A stretch of 15,581 nt of DNA, from contig DASYAN010000529.1 of the NCBI GenBank assembly GCA_036501345.1, forward strand, positions 1 through 15,581, written 5' to 3'. Position numbers and translations under genes: made by a program. This stretch comes from DASYAN01 sp036501345 (GTDB taxonomy: Bacteria; Chloroflexota; Ktedonobacteria; Ktedonobacterales; Ktedonobacteraceae). Under the pieces are notes generated by a model. That model was given only the letters and a program-made list of their open reading frames with translations. It was not told the origin of the DNA and searched no databases. Of the stretch, positions 1-7,053 are shown one piece after another (within the stretch, counting starts at the first letter, position 1; every line of letters begins with the position of its first letter).

Positions 1-238
1 ACCGGATGAAATGCGTGGACGCGTTGCTGCTGTGAATGGACTCTTTCTTGGAGCTTCTAATGAATTGGGAGGCTTCGAGTCTGGTCTAACTGCCCAGTGG
101 TTTGGCCCAACGCTTTCGGTTGTTGGGGGTGGTGTAGGGACAGTCCTGGTAGTTCTGCTGGTTGCCTTACTTGCTCCTGAACTGCGCCGCCTTACCACAT
201 TGCGTGATCCCAAGCTAGAGGATAATAGCTCTCCATAG
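1..238 (+). CDS. MFS transporter, C-terminal end (partial)
   Basis: Only the last 78 or so residues are in the window; the frame is already open at base 2 and the 5' part lies outside. The visible piece starts PDEMRGRVAAVNGLFLGASN, which resembles the segment before the last helices of the EntS-type drug/siderophore exporters of the major facilitator superfamily. One hydrophobic helix follows (GGGVGTVLVVLLVALLAP) and then a short charged cytoplasmic tail. The ATG at 11 is internal, because the conserved PDE residues lie before it. It converges on accA, with hairpins in the gap. The family call rests on this short segment; the substrate cannot be told. Confidence 0.8.
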   Translation, partial: PDEMRGRVAAVNGLFLGASNELGGFESGLTAQWFGPTLSVVGGGVGTVLVVLLVALLAPELRRLTTLRDPKLEDNSSP

Positions 239-266
239 CTAAAGCCTTGAGAATCCTATACAAATT

Positions 267-294
267 ACAAAAGGAGATGTGCACTCTTTTGTTT
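267..294 (+). terminator. Hairpin terminator after the MFS gene
   Basis: ACAAAAGGAG (267-276) pairs with CTCTTTTGT (284-292), with one bulged G and a 7-base loop, and is followed by TTTAATG. It lies 28 bases after the MFS stop codon. The A-rich left flank means it could also act on the accA transcript coming from the other side. Confidence 0.5.
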
Positions 295-375
295 AATGTG
301 GATAATCCTCAGTCATTTATGGCGGGGAGTGTCAATAAAGGCGCAATCCAAAATATGGGAATGTGAGCTTTGCTA

Positions 376-440
376 GCGGCTCCCTGGAAAGAAACTTTAT
401 ACCGAGTCACTATAAGACAAGGTAGTAGAGCCGCGTTTTT
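376..440 (+). other. Long-range stem with a T tract in the MFS/accA gap
   Basis: GCGGCTC (376-382) is perfectly complementary to GAGCCGC (428-434), enclosing 45 bases that themselves contain a weaker CTTTATA/TATAAG pairing. On the plus strand the second arm is followed by GTTTTTG, as in an intrinsic terminator. It sits 22 bases past the accA stop on the opposite strand. It may be a second terminator for plus-strand readthrough or the 3' end of a small RNA; no promoter was identified for the latter. Confidence 0.35.
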
Positions 441-461
441 GTGCTTAAATGATGCAATAAT

Positions 462-1433
462 TCAGGTTACTGGAGCCTCTGATCTAGTATATTTGCCAAT
501 TGTACGAAACTTTTGGTAGCGCCTCTCCAGTAATTCATCTGCAGAAAGCTGCTTGAGGTCGGTCAGGTTCTTCTGAATAGCCTCTTTGAGATTAGCGGCG
601 ACTTGCTGATAATTGCGATGGGCGCCTCCCAGTGGTTCGGGTACTACCTCATCGACGATACCGAGTTTATAGACCTCGTGAGCCTTGACACGCATACCTT
701 CGGCGGCATACTGAGCGTAGGCTGAGTCTCTCCAGATGATTGAGGCAGCAGCCTCTGGTGCCGCAACACTGTAGATACTGTATTCTAGCATTAAAACGCG
801 ATCGGCGACGCCAATACCTAATGCTCCGCCACTGCCGCCTTCGCCGATAATTGTCGCTATAACCGGCACACGCAGGCGTGACATCACAGACAGAATAGAG
901 GCGATAGCCTCGGCTTGCCCGCGTTCTTCATCCACTAGGGCAGGGGAAGCACCTGATGTATCGAGGAGGCTAATGATGGGCATGCCGAATTTTTCTGCTT
1001 GTTGCATCACACGCTCGGCTTTGCGATATCCTTCGGGGTGGGGTAGACCCAGGTTGCGAAATTGCTTTTCTTTCATATCACGACCCTTCTGCTGACAGAT
1101 GAGCATGATTATCTGATTATCCAGTTTAGCTGGGCCTGCGACAATGGCATGGTCATCACCAGAAGAGCGATCACCATGTAATTCGAAAAAGTCCTCACAC
1201 ATCAGCTTGATATAATCAAGCGAATATGGCCGATCTCTGTGGCGAGCAACAAGGACTGTTTGCCACGAACTCAGATTCTTATAGATCTCTCGGGTACGCT
1301 GAGGAAGTTCTCGTTCTGCCTCCTGTAGTTGGAAGCGCTCCTCAGGTTTGAGGCGCTCTCCCTTGCGTTGGAGGTTTGCTATCTTTTTTTCTAGCTCTGC
1401 CAGCGGCTTCTCAAATTCCAGATCGTAGGCCAT
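462..1433 (-). CDS. accA: Acetyl-CoA carboxylase carboxyltransferase, alpha subunit
   Basis: With AccD it forms the carboxyltransferase that moves the carboxyl group from biotin-AccB to acetyl-CoA, making malonyl-CoA for fatty acid synthesis in the cytoplasm. The 323 residues match the usual length (about 320). An N-terminal helical part (1-60) precedes a crotonase-fold domain with the oxyanion-hole segment GEGGSGGALGIGVADRV (from residue 197) and the closing EPLGGAHRN motif. The start ATG at 1433 is preceded by a TAAGGAA ribosome site that overlaps the end of accD; the 12-base gap implies co-transcription. One oddity: the usual DTPGAYPG loop reads DTSGASPA (158-165), and the later SVISPEG motif reads SVAAPEA. 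The gene is otherwise intact and I expect it to be functional. Confidence 0.96.
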   Translation of the reverse strand: MAYDLEFEKPLAELEKKIANLQRKGERLKPEERFQLQEAERELPQRTREIYKNLSSWQTVLVARHRDRPYSLDYIKLMCEDFFELHGDRSSGDDHAIVAGPAKLDNQIIMLICQQKGRDMKEKQFRNLGLPHPEGYRKAERVMQQAEKFGMPIISLLDTSGASPALVDEERGQAEAIASILSVMSRLRVPVIATIIGEGGSGGALGIGVADRVLMLEYSIYSVAAPEAAASIIWRDSAYAQYAAEGMRVKAHEVYKLGIVDEVVPEPLGGAHRNYQQVAANLKEAIQKNLTDLKQLSADELLERRYQKFRTIGKYTRSEAPVT

Positions 1434-1445
1434 TGCATTTCCTTA

Positions 1446-2324
1446 CTATGCCGGTGAATACAGGCGCAAGAGTTGTGCTAGTGTTGATCGCAGGTCGCGC
1501 CGATGAACAACTGCATCAATCATACCATGTTGAAGAACGAATTCGGAATTCACAGCGTTTTCAGGGATTTTGATATGCATAAACTGCTCAATGACACGGG
1601 GTCCTGTGAAACAAATAAGGGCTCCCGGCTCGGCAAGGATCACGTCCCCGAGCATAGCAAAGCTCGCTGAGACACCGCCAGTCGTTGGATCGGTTAAAAG
1701 ACTAAAATAAGGGATATGGGCTTCTCTTAGCTTGGCAAGGGCTGCAGACGTTTTGGCCATTTGCATCAGTGCAAACAAGCCCTCTTGCATGCGAGCACCA
1801 CCCGAGGTAGACACTACCAGCACAGGAATACGCCGATCAATGCCCAATTCGACCGTTCGTGTAATTTTCTCTCCTACCACTGATCCCATACTTCCCCCCA
1901 TAAAATGAAAATCCATTACTGCCAAGACTAGTGGCATGGCTTCAATAGTTGCTTGGCCACTCACCACAGCATCGGTAAGCCCAGTTTTACGCTGTTCATC
2001 TTCTAGCTTCTTGGCATAGGTGCGCTGATCAGGGTAGGATGGTGGCTGTGTGGCAAAGTGGAGTGGATCAATCGAAGCCAAATCTGCATCCACCTCAACG
2101 AAGCTGTCCAGATCGACTAGCAATGAGATACGTTCGCGTGCTGTCAGCCGAAAGTGGTGGTTGCAGCGTGAACATACTTTCAGATCTTTCTCCCAGTCAC
2201 GGGTATAAAGAATCTCTTTACATTTAGTACATTTGACTGCAATGTTTCCTACTGCAGGCAGAACTGGCTTTGTCTCCTTCCCTGAGAAGGTCTGTTCTGT
2301 CAGAGGAACAGCTTCTTTTACCAT
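1446..2324 (-). CDS. accD: Acetyl-CoA carboxylase carboxyltransferase, beta subunit
   Basis: Partner of AccA in the carboxyltransferase step of malonyl-CoA synthesis. The 292 residues begin with a disordered stretch, then the typical four-cysteine zinc ribbon (C32, C35, C51, C54), which in the family can bind nucleic acid as well as shape the enzyme. The crotonase-fold core shows GGSMGSVVGEKITR, STSGGARMQEGLFALMQMAK, DPTTGGVSASFAMLGD and GPRVIEQ, all characteristic of AccD. The start is the ATG at 2324, set by a run of seven G six bases upstream. It precedes accA by 12 bases and follows ftsY by 131 bases on the same strand. Some AccD proteins bind their own mRNA; nothing here shows that directly. 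Confidence 0.97.
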   Translation of the reverse strand: MVKEAVPLTEQTFSGKETKPVLPAVGNIAVKCTKCKEILYTRDWEKDLKVCSRCNHHFRLTARERISLLVDLDSFVEVDADLASIDPLHFATQPPSYPDQRTYAKKLEDEQRKTGLTDAVVSGQATIEAMPLVLAVMDFHFMGGSMGSVVGEKITRTVELGIDRRIPVLVVSTSGGARMQEGLFALMQMAKTSAALAKLREAHIPYFSLLTDPTTGGVSASFAMLGDVILAEPGALICFTGPRVIEQFMHIKIPENAVNSEFVLQHGMIDAVVHRRDLRSTLAQLLRLYSPA

Positions 2325-2330
2325 GAAGTA

Positions 2331-2338
2331 CCCCCCCT
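2331..2338 (-). promoter_or_regulatory. G-tract ribosome binding site of accD
   Basis: The mRNA reads AGGGGGGG, then six bases, then the accD ATG. A pure G run is an unusual Shine-Dalgarno form; the cupredoxin-like gene starting at 15021 has a similar GGGGG four bases before its ATG. Confidence 0.55.
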
Positions 2339-2455
2339 AAATGCATTCACCTTTTCGGCTTATTTATGTACAGTTACCCTCGGCCAGAGATGTGGCGGAG
2401 GCTTGGGGTTTACACCCTTTTGCGATCTGGCTTGAAAATATTAGTGCAACTAATG

Positions 2456-3445
2456 CTATGCGAAGAGCGCTGCCACGAAACTCTGAGGCTCAAATGGCAG
2501 AAATTGCTCAACTTTCTCTCCTGTGCCAAGAAATTTAATTGGTACACCGAGATCATCGGTCACCGCAAAAGCAAAACCGCCTTTAGCAGTACTATCCATC
2601 TTCGTAATGATAACCCCTGTCAAGCCGATATCAGCAGCAAATTGACGCGCTTGCAGTAGGGCATTCTGCCCTGTCGTCGCATCGATGACGATTAATAGCT
2701 CATGGGGACCATCGGGGACGAACTTCTGAATAACTCTGTTAATTTTCTTTAATTCTTCCATCAAGTTATACTTGGTATGGAGGCGACCAGCCGTATCGAC
2801 GAGTAACACATCACAACTACGGCTTTGTGCTGCCTGTAGAGCATCGTAGACCACCGCTCCCGGGTCAGAGCCGGGATTCTGGCTGATCACTGGTACGTCA
2901 AGACGTCTTCCCCATTCCTGAAGCTGCTCGATTGCTCCTGCTCGGAACGTATCGGCTGCAGCCATGATCACTTTGCGACCTTCCTGAGTGAGGCGATGGG
3001 CCATTTTAGCAATACTCGTCGTCTTGCCTGAACCGTTCACACCAATAATAAGGAGTACGGTTAAAGGAGATTGCTTGGCAAAGCGTAGCGGGGAGGATTT
3101 CCCGAGAAGTGTTGCCAGTTCCTCTCGTAATGCACGTTGTACTTGAGCACCTGTATGCATCCGTTCTTCTGAGGCACGTTGGTGCAAGCGTTCAATGAGC
3201 CACTGCGTTGTGCTTGGTCCCACATCAGCCCCCAATAGTGACTCTTCCAGCTCATCCCACAGGCTGTCGGTGATGGTATCGGTTTCCTGAACAGTATTGC
3301 CCAGTCGACCGAATAATTGTCGGGTTCGGCTCAAGAAAGTAAAACGCTGTTCAGATACAGGCTGGCTTACAGATTGCTCCAGCTCTGCATCTTTATCCTG
3401 TTTTGTCTCTTCTTGAGATTTCTGCCCAAAAAATCGGTTGAGCAC
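2456..3445 (-). CDS. ftsY: Signal recognition particle receptor FtsY
   Basis: SRP receptor GTPase that docks ribosome-SRP complexes at the membrane for co-translational insertion. The 329 residues comprise a short acidic A region (to about 40), the helical N domain (about 45-115) and the G domain with P-loop GVNGSGKTT (135-143), DTFRAGA (165-171), DTAGR (217-221), TKMD (281-284) and AKGG (287-290). The end, GEKVEQFLPFEPQSFVAALF, is the normal FtsY C-terminus. The start is GTG at 3445, 11 bases after AAAGGAG; no ATG is available in frame after the upstream stop. It is first in the minus-strand run ftsY-accD-accA. No convincing sigma-70 promoter was found directly upstream, so it may be weak or non-canonical. 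Confidence 0.97.
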   Translation of the reverse strand: MLNRFFGQKSQEETKQDKDAELEQSVSQPVSEQRFTFLSRTRQLFGRLGNTVQETDTITDSLWDELEESLLGADVGPSTTQWLIERLHQRASEERMHTGAQVQRALREELATLLGKSSPLRFAKQSPLTVLLIIGVNGSGKTTSIAKMAHRLTQEGRKVIMAAADTFRAGAIEQLQEWGRRLDVPVISQNPGSDPGAVVYDALQAAQSRSCDVLLVDTAGRLHTKYNLMEELKKINRVIQKFVPDGPHELLIVIDATTGQNALLQARQFAADIGLTGVIITKMDSTAKGGFAFAVTDDLGVPIKFLGTGEKVEQFLPFEPQSFVAALFA

Positions 3446-3528
3446 GTCAGCATTGACTCCTTTGATAGTTTAGGTAGCATGCCTAGAAGGTTTCTTCATT
3501 AGATAAGTAGCCTACAAGCAACACGAAA

Positions 3529-3578
3529 TAGAGGGACTATAACCACTTCTAAGTAATAAAGCAGTGGTTACCCCTCTA
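3529..3578 (-). terminator. Two-part hairpin between the zinc-ribbon gene and ftsY
   Basis: TAGAGGG (3529-3535) pairs with CCCTCTA (3572-3578), and after a small internal loop TAACCACT (3540-3547) pairs with AGTGGTTA (3563-3570), giving 15 base pairs. On the minus strand it is followed by TTTCGTGTT. It fits a terminator for the zinc-ribbon gene ending at 3692, insulating ftsY. Confidence 0.55.
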
Positions 3579-3583
3579 TGCGT

Positions 3584-3624
3584 GAGAGGCAAAAGGCAGA
3601 CAGTATCTTTCTGCCTCTTGTCTC
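3584..3624 (-). other. Second hairpin, beside the first
   Basis: AGGCAGA (3594-3600) pairs with TCTGCCT (3610-3616) over a 9-base loop. The stem extends, with one mismatch and a two-base bulge, to GAGA/TCTC at 3584-3587 and 3621-3624. There is no T tract on the minus strand. It may protect the 3' end of the upstream transcript or be part of a tandem terminator. Confidence 0.4.
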
Positions 3625-3691
3625 CATCGTGCACGCCATGACTCGACAACTGGAGCCTATGTACGTGCTGACAGGTGTTGATCCTCACTCC

Positions 3692-3982
3692 TTACTGCCG
3701 TCCGCTGCGATAGGTATGGAGCGAGCCATCACTAATTGGTTCATTAATGATGATATCACCATTACGGATTTTGATGTTGTACAGACACGACGGGTTGGTG
3801 CAAACCCAAGCCTTGTACTCGATGGAAGCTCCCTGGCTACCGAAATCCGAAAGCGGAACCAGATCACCTTCACTACATTTGCGACACCGGGGAAATGCAT
3901 TTTCCACGAAATCGCCTCCTTCCTTCCTTCTCTCTGGAGCTGACACTCCCTGCCATAAATGCACAGGGGGTTCTTCCTTCAT
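3692..3982 (-). CDS. Small zinc-ribbon protein, start uncertain
   Basis: A 96-residue protein of unknown function. Two cysteine pairs, CRKC and CTNPSC, separated by about 30 residues, look like a zinc ribbon; the segment KAWVCTNPSCLYNIKIRNGD has the regular strand pattern of such folds. No membrane segment is present. The ATG at 3982 has no clear ribosome site. The same frame stays open upstream to a TGA at 4151 and reads protein-like there (for example KRFWTGDFYRWTSNGQWQAP), but contains no ATG, GTG or TTG. The true start could be an ATT at 4051, or the gene could have lost its start. The hairpins at 3529-3624 follow it. I judge it coding from the paired cysteines and coherent composition; no function can be assigned. 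Confidence 0.55.
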   Translation of the reverse strand: MKEEPPVHLWQGVSAPERRKEGGDFVENAFPRCRKCSEGDLVPLSDFGSQGASIEYKAWVCTNPSCLYNIKIRNGDIIINEPISDGSLHTYRSGRQ

Positions 3983-4153
3983 CCAGGGGGCTTGCCACTG
4001 TCCATTGCTGGTCCAGCGGTAGAAGTCACCTGTCCAGAAGCGTTTTGCAATCCTACCGCGTGGGACCGCCTGTTTCCGAGTGTCCCCCGGTACAGCATAT
4101 GCACACAGAGCGACAGACGATCTGCCCGTTAGGGAAGAATAGCGCTCCTGTCA

Positions 4154-4602
4154 ATACAGAACAGGGATGTTACGCAAGCCTGCCACTTACTCTTAAGAGT
4201 GCTAGTGGACTATTCTAACTAATCTATTGAAGACCGGAAAGAGTAATCCGTACCCTAGCTATCATACCATAACTACTCAGATATGTGAAGAATTATTCAT
4301 CGCACCTTTTTGTGGCGTCTATCTTATCAAGACACCACTTTCTCTGCGCTATAGAAGTGGCTAGAAGCAACGGTTGTGGCTTCTTACCTTCAGCATAACA
4401 GGAGTTCCAACTATAGTCAAGTATTCCTGTCTATGAATTTGGTGGATTTGGAACTGATTGAGGAAATTTCCACAGAGATGGAAATATATTCATCTTCTGG
4501 GCCTCTTCTTTTCATGCTTTTCTCACTTTCTTGCCCTGCTGGTCGCAGAAAGTATGTTTGCTTTCTCTCTACGATGAGAAGGAGTAATCGCTGTCCTGCC
4601 AT
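4154..4602. other. Non-coding stretch upstream of the sigma factor gene
   Basis: No convincing gene. It holds a perfect 12-base palindrome ACTCTTAAGAGT (4189-4200), a hairpin GTGGCGTCT/AGACACCAC with one mismatch (4312-4338), ATTTCCA/TGGAAAT (4466-4485) and ACTTTCT/AGAAAGT with a 15-base loop (4525-4553). The 84-codon open frame at 4376-4630 has no ribosome site or recognisable composition and overlaps the promoter at 4603, so it is not called. Confidence 0.4.
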
Positions 4603-4631
4603 TTGGCACGATTATTGCAAAACTGTATGAT
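4603..4631 (+). promoter_or_regulatory. Sigma-70-type promoter of the sigma factor gene
   Basis: TTGGCA (4603-4608) and TATGAT (4626-4631) each match five of six consensus bases and are exactly 17 bases apart. Transcription would begin near 4638, leaving a leader of about 100 bases before the start at 4740. This is the best promoter match in the window. Confidence 0.6.
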
Positions 4632-4720
4632 GAGTGTGCATTTTTCAGAAGTCACAAACTATGTGCTTATTTCCTGGGATCAATGCCCGTTCGTCTTTTC
4701 TGTTGGATGGAAATGTGTGA

Positions 4721-4730
4721 GAAGAAGGAG
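4721..4730 (+). promoter_or_regulatory. Ribosome binding site deciding the sigma factor start
   Basis: GAAGAAGGAG ends nine bases before the ATG at 4740. The in-frame ATG at 4683 has no such site, and the 19 residues it would add (beginning MPVRLFCW) do not resemble sigma factors. Confidence 0.7.
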
Positions 4731-4739
4731 TTGCTTGTA

Positions 4740-5768
4740 ATGGCAGCAAAAATAAATAAAGTATCGTCTAGTGTAGAGGCCTCTGTCGCCGTTCTGGTTG
4801 AAAAGAAACGCTGCTCCAAGGTGGCCTCCAAGGCGGCCAGGGAGGATATGTTTGTGGAGGAGCAAGTGACCAATGGCAGAGATTTGAGCTATGAATACGA
4901 GGATGAATGTGAGGAAGAAGGTGAAGATCAGCGTGGCGCTGTTGATGATTCGGTCAAACAGTATTTAAAGGAAATTGGGATGTACCCTCTTCTCACTGCT
5001 GAGCAGGAGCTGCTGTTGGCTGAGCGGATTGCTCATGGGGATGGACGTGCTCGTCAGCGCTTGATTGAAGCCAATCTCCGTCTGGTGGTCAGTATTGCCA
5101 AACGCTACTCTAATCAAGGTTTGCCTTTGCTCGATTTGATCCAGGAGGGCAATATTGGGCTGATGCGTGCCACTCAAAAGTTTGATTACATGCGTGGCTT
5201 TCGTTTCAGCACCTATGCCACTTGGTGGATTCGTCAGGCGATCAGTCGGGCTATTGCAGAACATTCGCGCAGTATCCATATCCCGGTCCACGTCGTCGAA
5301 TTAATTTATAAGATTAAGCGAGTTGCGCGTCGTCTGTACCAGGAACAAGGCATCGAGCCTCTTCCCGAGCAGGTCGCCGCTGAAATTGGCTTGACACGTG
5401 AGCGGGTCGTAGAATTGTTAACGGCCTCTGAACAACCCATTTCGCTGGATGCTCCCATGGCTGATGACGAAGAGTATCATCTCGCTGATGCTCTTGAAGA
5501 TATTTCAATGACCGCTCCTGTAGATCCAACTGCTCACCAGGCCTTGAGTGATCACATAGATCAGGCACTCAACGTATTAAGTCCTCGTGAGCGTACTATT
5601 ATTGAAATGCGCTATGGCCTGAAAGATGGTCACACGTTTTCTCTTGATGAGGTCAGTACTCTATTTCATCTTACTCGTGAGCGCATTCGCCAGATTGAGG
5701 TAAAAGCCCTACGTAAGCTCCGTTATCCAGAACGCTATGAGGGAGTACGTGAACTTACCCGTGCGTAG
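4740..5768 (+). CDS. RNA polymerase sigma-70 factor, RpoD/SigA type
   Basis: Directs RNA polymerase to housekeeping-type promoters. From the ATG at 4740 it has 342 residues. A Lys- and Glu-rich N-terminus (1-68) replaces a full region 1.1. Region 1.2 follows (DDSVKQYLKEIG, from 69), then region 2 (about 102-175) with NLRLVVSIAKRY and the promoter-melting/-10 helix YATWWIRQAISRAI, region 3 (about 180-255), and region 4 (about 280-335) with SPRERTIIEMRYGL and the -35 helix-turn-helix ending TRERIRQIEVKALRKLR. All regions are intact, so it recognises both -10 and -35 elements. It may be the primary factor or a group 2 paralogue; the short N-terminus does not settle this, so no symbol is given. 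It is transcribed alone and converges on prfB. Confidence 0.93.
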   Translation: MAAKINKVSSSVEASVAVLVEKKRCSKVASKAAREDMFVEEQVTNGRDLSYEYEDECEEEGEDQRGAVDDSVKQYLKEIGMYPLLTAEQELLLAERIAHGDGRARQRLIEANLRLVVSIAKRYSNQGLPLLDLIQEGNIGLMRATQKFDYMRGFRFSTYATWWIRQAISRAIAEHSRSIHIPVHVVELIYKIKRVARRLYQEQGIEPLPEQVAAEIGLTRERVVELLTASEQPISLDAPMADDEEYHLADALEDISMTAPVDPTAHQALSDHIDQALNVLSPRERTIIEMRYGLKDGHTFSLDEVSTLFHLTRERIRQIEVKALRKLRYPERYEGVRELTRA

Positions 5769-5780
5769 CTACAGCAAAGC

Positions 5781-5816
5781 ATAAGCTCCTTTTTCAAAGG
5801 TGAGAAAAGAGCTTAT
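5781..5816. terminator. Shared terminator between sigma factor gene and prfB
   Basis: ATAAGCTC (5781-5788) pairs with GAGCTTAT (5809-5816); after one unpaired C, TTTT (5790-5793) pairs with AAAA (5805-5808). It sits between two convergent stop codons, 12 bases after one and 6 after the other, so it can serve both. The T tract is weak on each side. Confidence 0.55.
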
Positions 5817-5822
5817 ACTCTT

Positions 5823-6936
5823 CTAATCTGCTATTGCCAGTCCCCCCGCTTTCTCCTGCAAATAGGCATGGATAAACGGATCGACATTTCCTCCCAGATA
5901 CCCCATTGTGTCGCCCATTTCGTAATTGGTACGATGGTCCTTCACAATATTATAGGGATGGATGGTCACCGTGCGAATCTGGGTGCCAAAATCGGCCTGG
6001 ACATGTTCACCTTTGAGTCTGGCCGTTTCCTCCTCGCGCTTTTTCAACTCGAGCTCGTAGAGGCGTGCTTTGAGTAGCTTTAATGCCACCTCGCGGTTTT
6101 GGATTTGTGATCGCTCGTTCTGACAGGTTACAACAATGCCTGATGGCATATGACGCATGCGTACGGCTGAGTCAGTCTTGTTGACGTGCTGTCCGCCAGC
6201 ACCTGTCGAGCGAAAAGTATCGATCTCCAGTTCTTCAGGCCGAATGTTGATTTCAATCGAGCCTTCGATATCAGGAATAACCTCAACCTTGGCAAAAGAG
6301 GTGTGTCGGCGATGGGCTGCGTCAAATGGGGACAGGCGGATCAGGCGATGAGTACCTGCCTCCGAGCGTAGATAGCCGTAGGCATACCGTCCTGTTATTT
6401 CGACTGTGACACTTTTGATACCTGTCTCTTCACCCTGACTAGAATCGTAGATCTCAGTGCGAAAGTGGTGTTGTTCAGCCCAGCGCAAGTACATGCGCAG
6501 AAGCATCTCGGTCCAATCCTGGGCATCGACCCCGCCGCTACCTGCATGAATACTGAAAATAGCAGAGTGCTCATCATGCTCCCCACTCAGCATCAAGGCA
6601 AACTGTAACTGCTCTATTTGCTGCTCTACAGGAGAAAGTGCCTGTATAACTTCAATCTGCATTTCTTCATCTGGCTCCTCTTCCAGTAGCTGGGCTAATC
6701 CGTGCAGATCATTAAGCTGTGAGGCAATGCCTTCCCAAGTTGTAACCTCTTCGCGCAAAGCTGTGAGTTGCTGCATATGAGTCTGAGCCTTGCGGTTATC
6801 CAACCAGAAATTGGGGGCTATGCTTTCTTCTTCGAGTCTCTGAAGTTGACTGCCTTTATTGGCCAAGTCAAAGACGCACCATAGTTTTCTGGACACGTCC
6901 TTGAAGTCGTTCAATGCGGTTTGTTAGTTCATTCAT
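5823..6936 (-). CDS. prfB: Peptide chain release factor 2, made by programmed +1 frameshift
   Basis: RF2 ends translation at UGA and UAA. The reading starts at ATG 6936 (MNELTNRIERLQGRVQKTMV...), reaches an in-frame UGA at 6870-6868 after 22 codons, and continues in the +1 frame from GAC at 6869 (DLANKGSQLQRLEEES...), giving 370 residues, the normal RF2 length. The frame open from 6914 gives a spurious N-terminus (MNDFKDVSRK). Domain order: helical domain 1 (to about 115), the codon-recognition tripeptide SPF at 202-204, and the catalytic GGQ at 247-249 inside TGAGGQHVNKTDSAV. SPF rather than P-x-T identifies RF2, not RF1. No ribosome site precedes ATG 6936; an extended -10 element seven bases upstream suggests a leaderless mRNA. 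Low RF2 raises frameshifting, so the gene regulates itself. Confidence 0.96.
6867..6880 (-). promoter_or_regulatory. RF2 programmed +1 frameshift site
   Basis: The mRNA reads GGTG CGT CTT TGA C. CTTTGAC (6873-6867) is identical to the E. coli prfB shift site. The upstream GGTG (6880-6877), three bases before CTT, occupies the place of the E. coli internal Shine-Dalgarno (AGGGGG) but is a shorter match. The ribosome pauses at UGA when RF2 is scarce and slips from CUU to UUU. Confidence 0.95.
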
Positions 6937-6943
6937 AGGGTGT

Positions 6944-6952
6944 ATTTTAGCA
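6944..6952 (-). promoter_or_regulatory. Extended -10 promoter of prfB
   Basis: On the minus strand TGC is followed by TAAAAT (TAAAAT at 6949-6944), an extended -10 form. Seven bases (ACACCCT) separate it from the prfB ATG, which places the expected transcription start on the A of ATG. No good -35 was seen. Confidence 0.45.
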
Positions 6953-7053
6953 TATACTGGTACGCTGTGGTACCCCTTCCTTCTATCTTAGACAGAGATG
7001 ATCAGAGTATAGCCCAAATTGGCATCCCACTATCCAGGTTTGTCACTTGCTGC

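Noticed and set aside
4179..4205. Possible CIRCE heat-shock operator (GAGTGCTA near 4197)
   Set aside because: Only the right half-site matches; the left half at nine-base spacing (CCTGCCACT) does not fit.
4376..4630. 84-codon plus-strand open frame
   Set aside because: No ribosome site, no domain-like composition, and it overlaps the best promoter in the window.
4683..4739. Upstream ATG 4683 as the sigma factor start
   Set aside because: The strong GAAGAAGGAG site points to ATG 4740, and the extra 19 residues are not sigma-like.
5823..6914. prfB read as an uninterrupted frame from ATG 6914
   Set aside because: Its first 15 residues do not resemble RF2, while the frame from 6936 joined at CTTTGAC matches RF2 in sequence and length.
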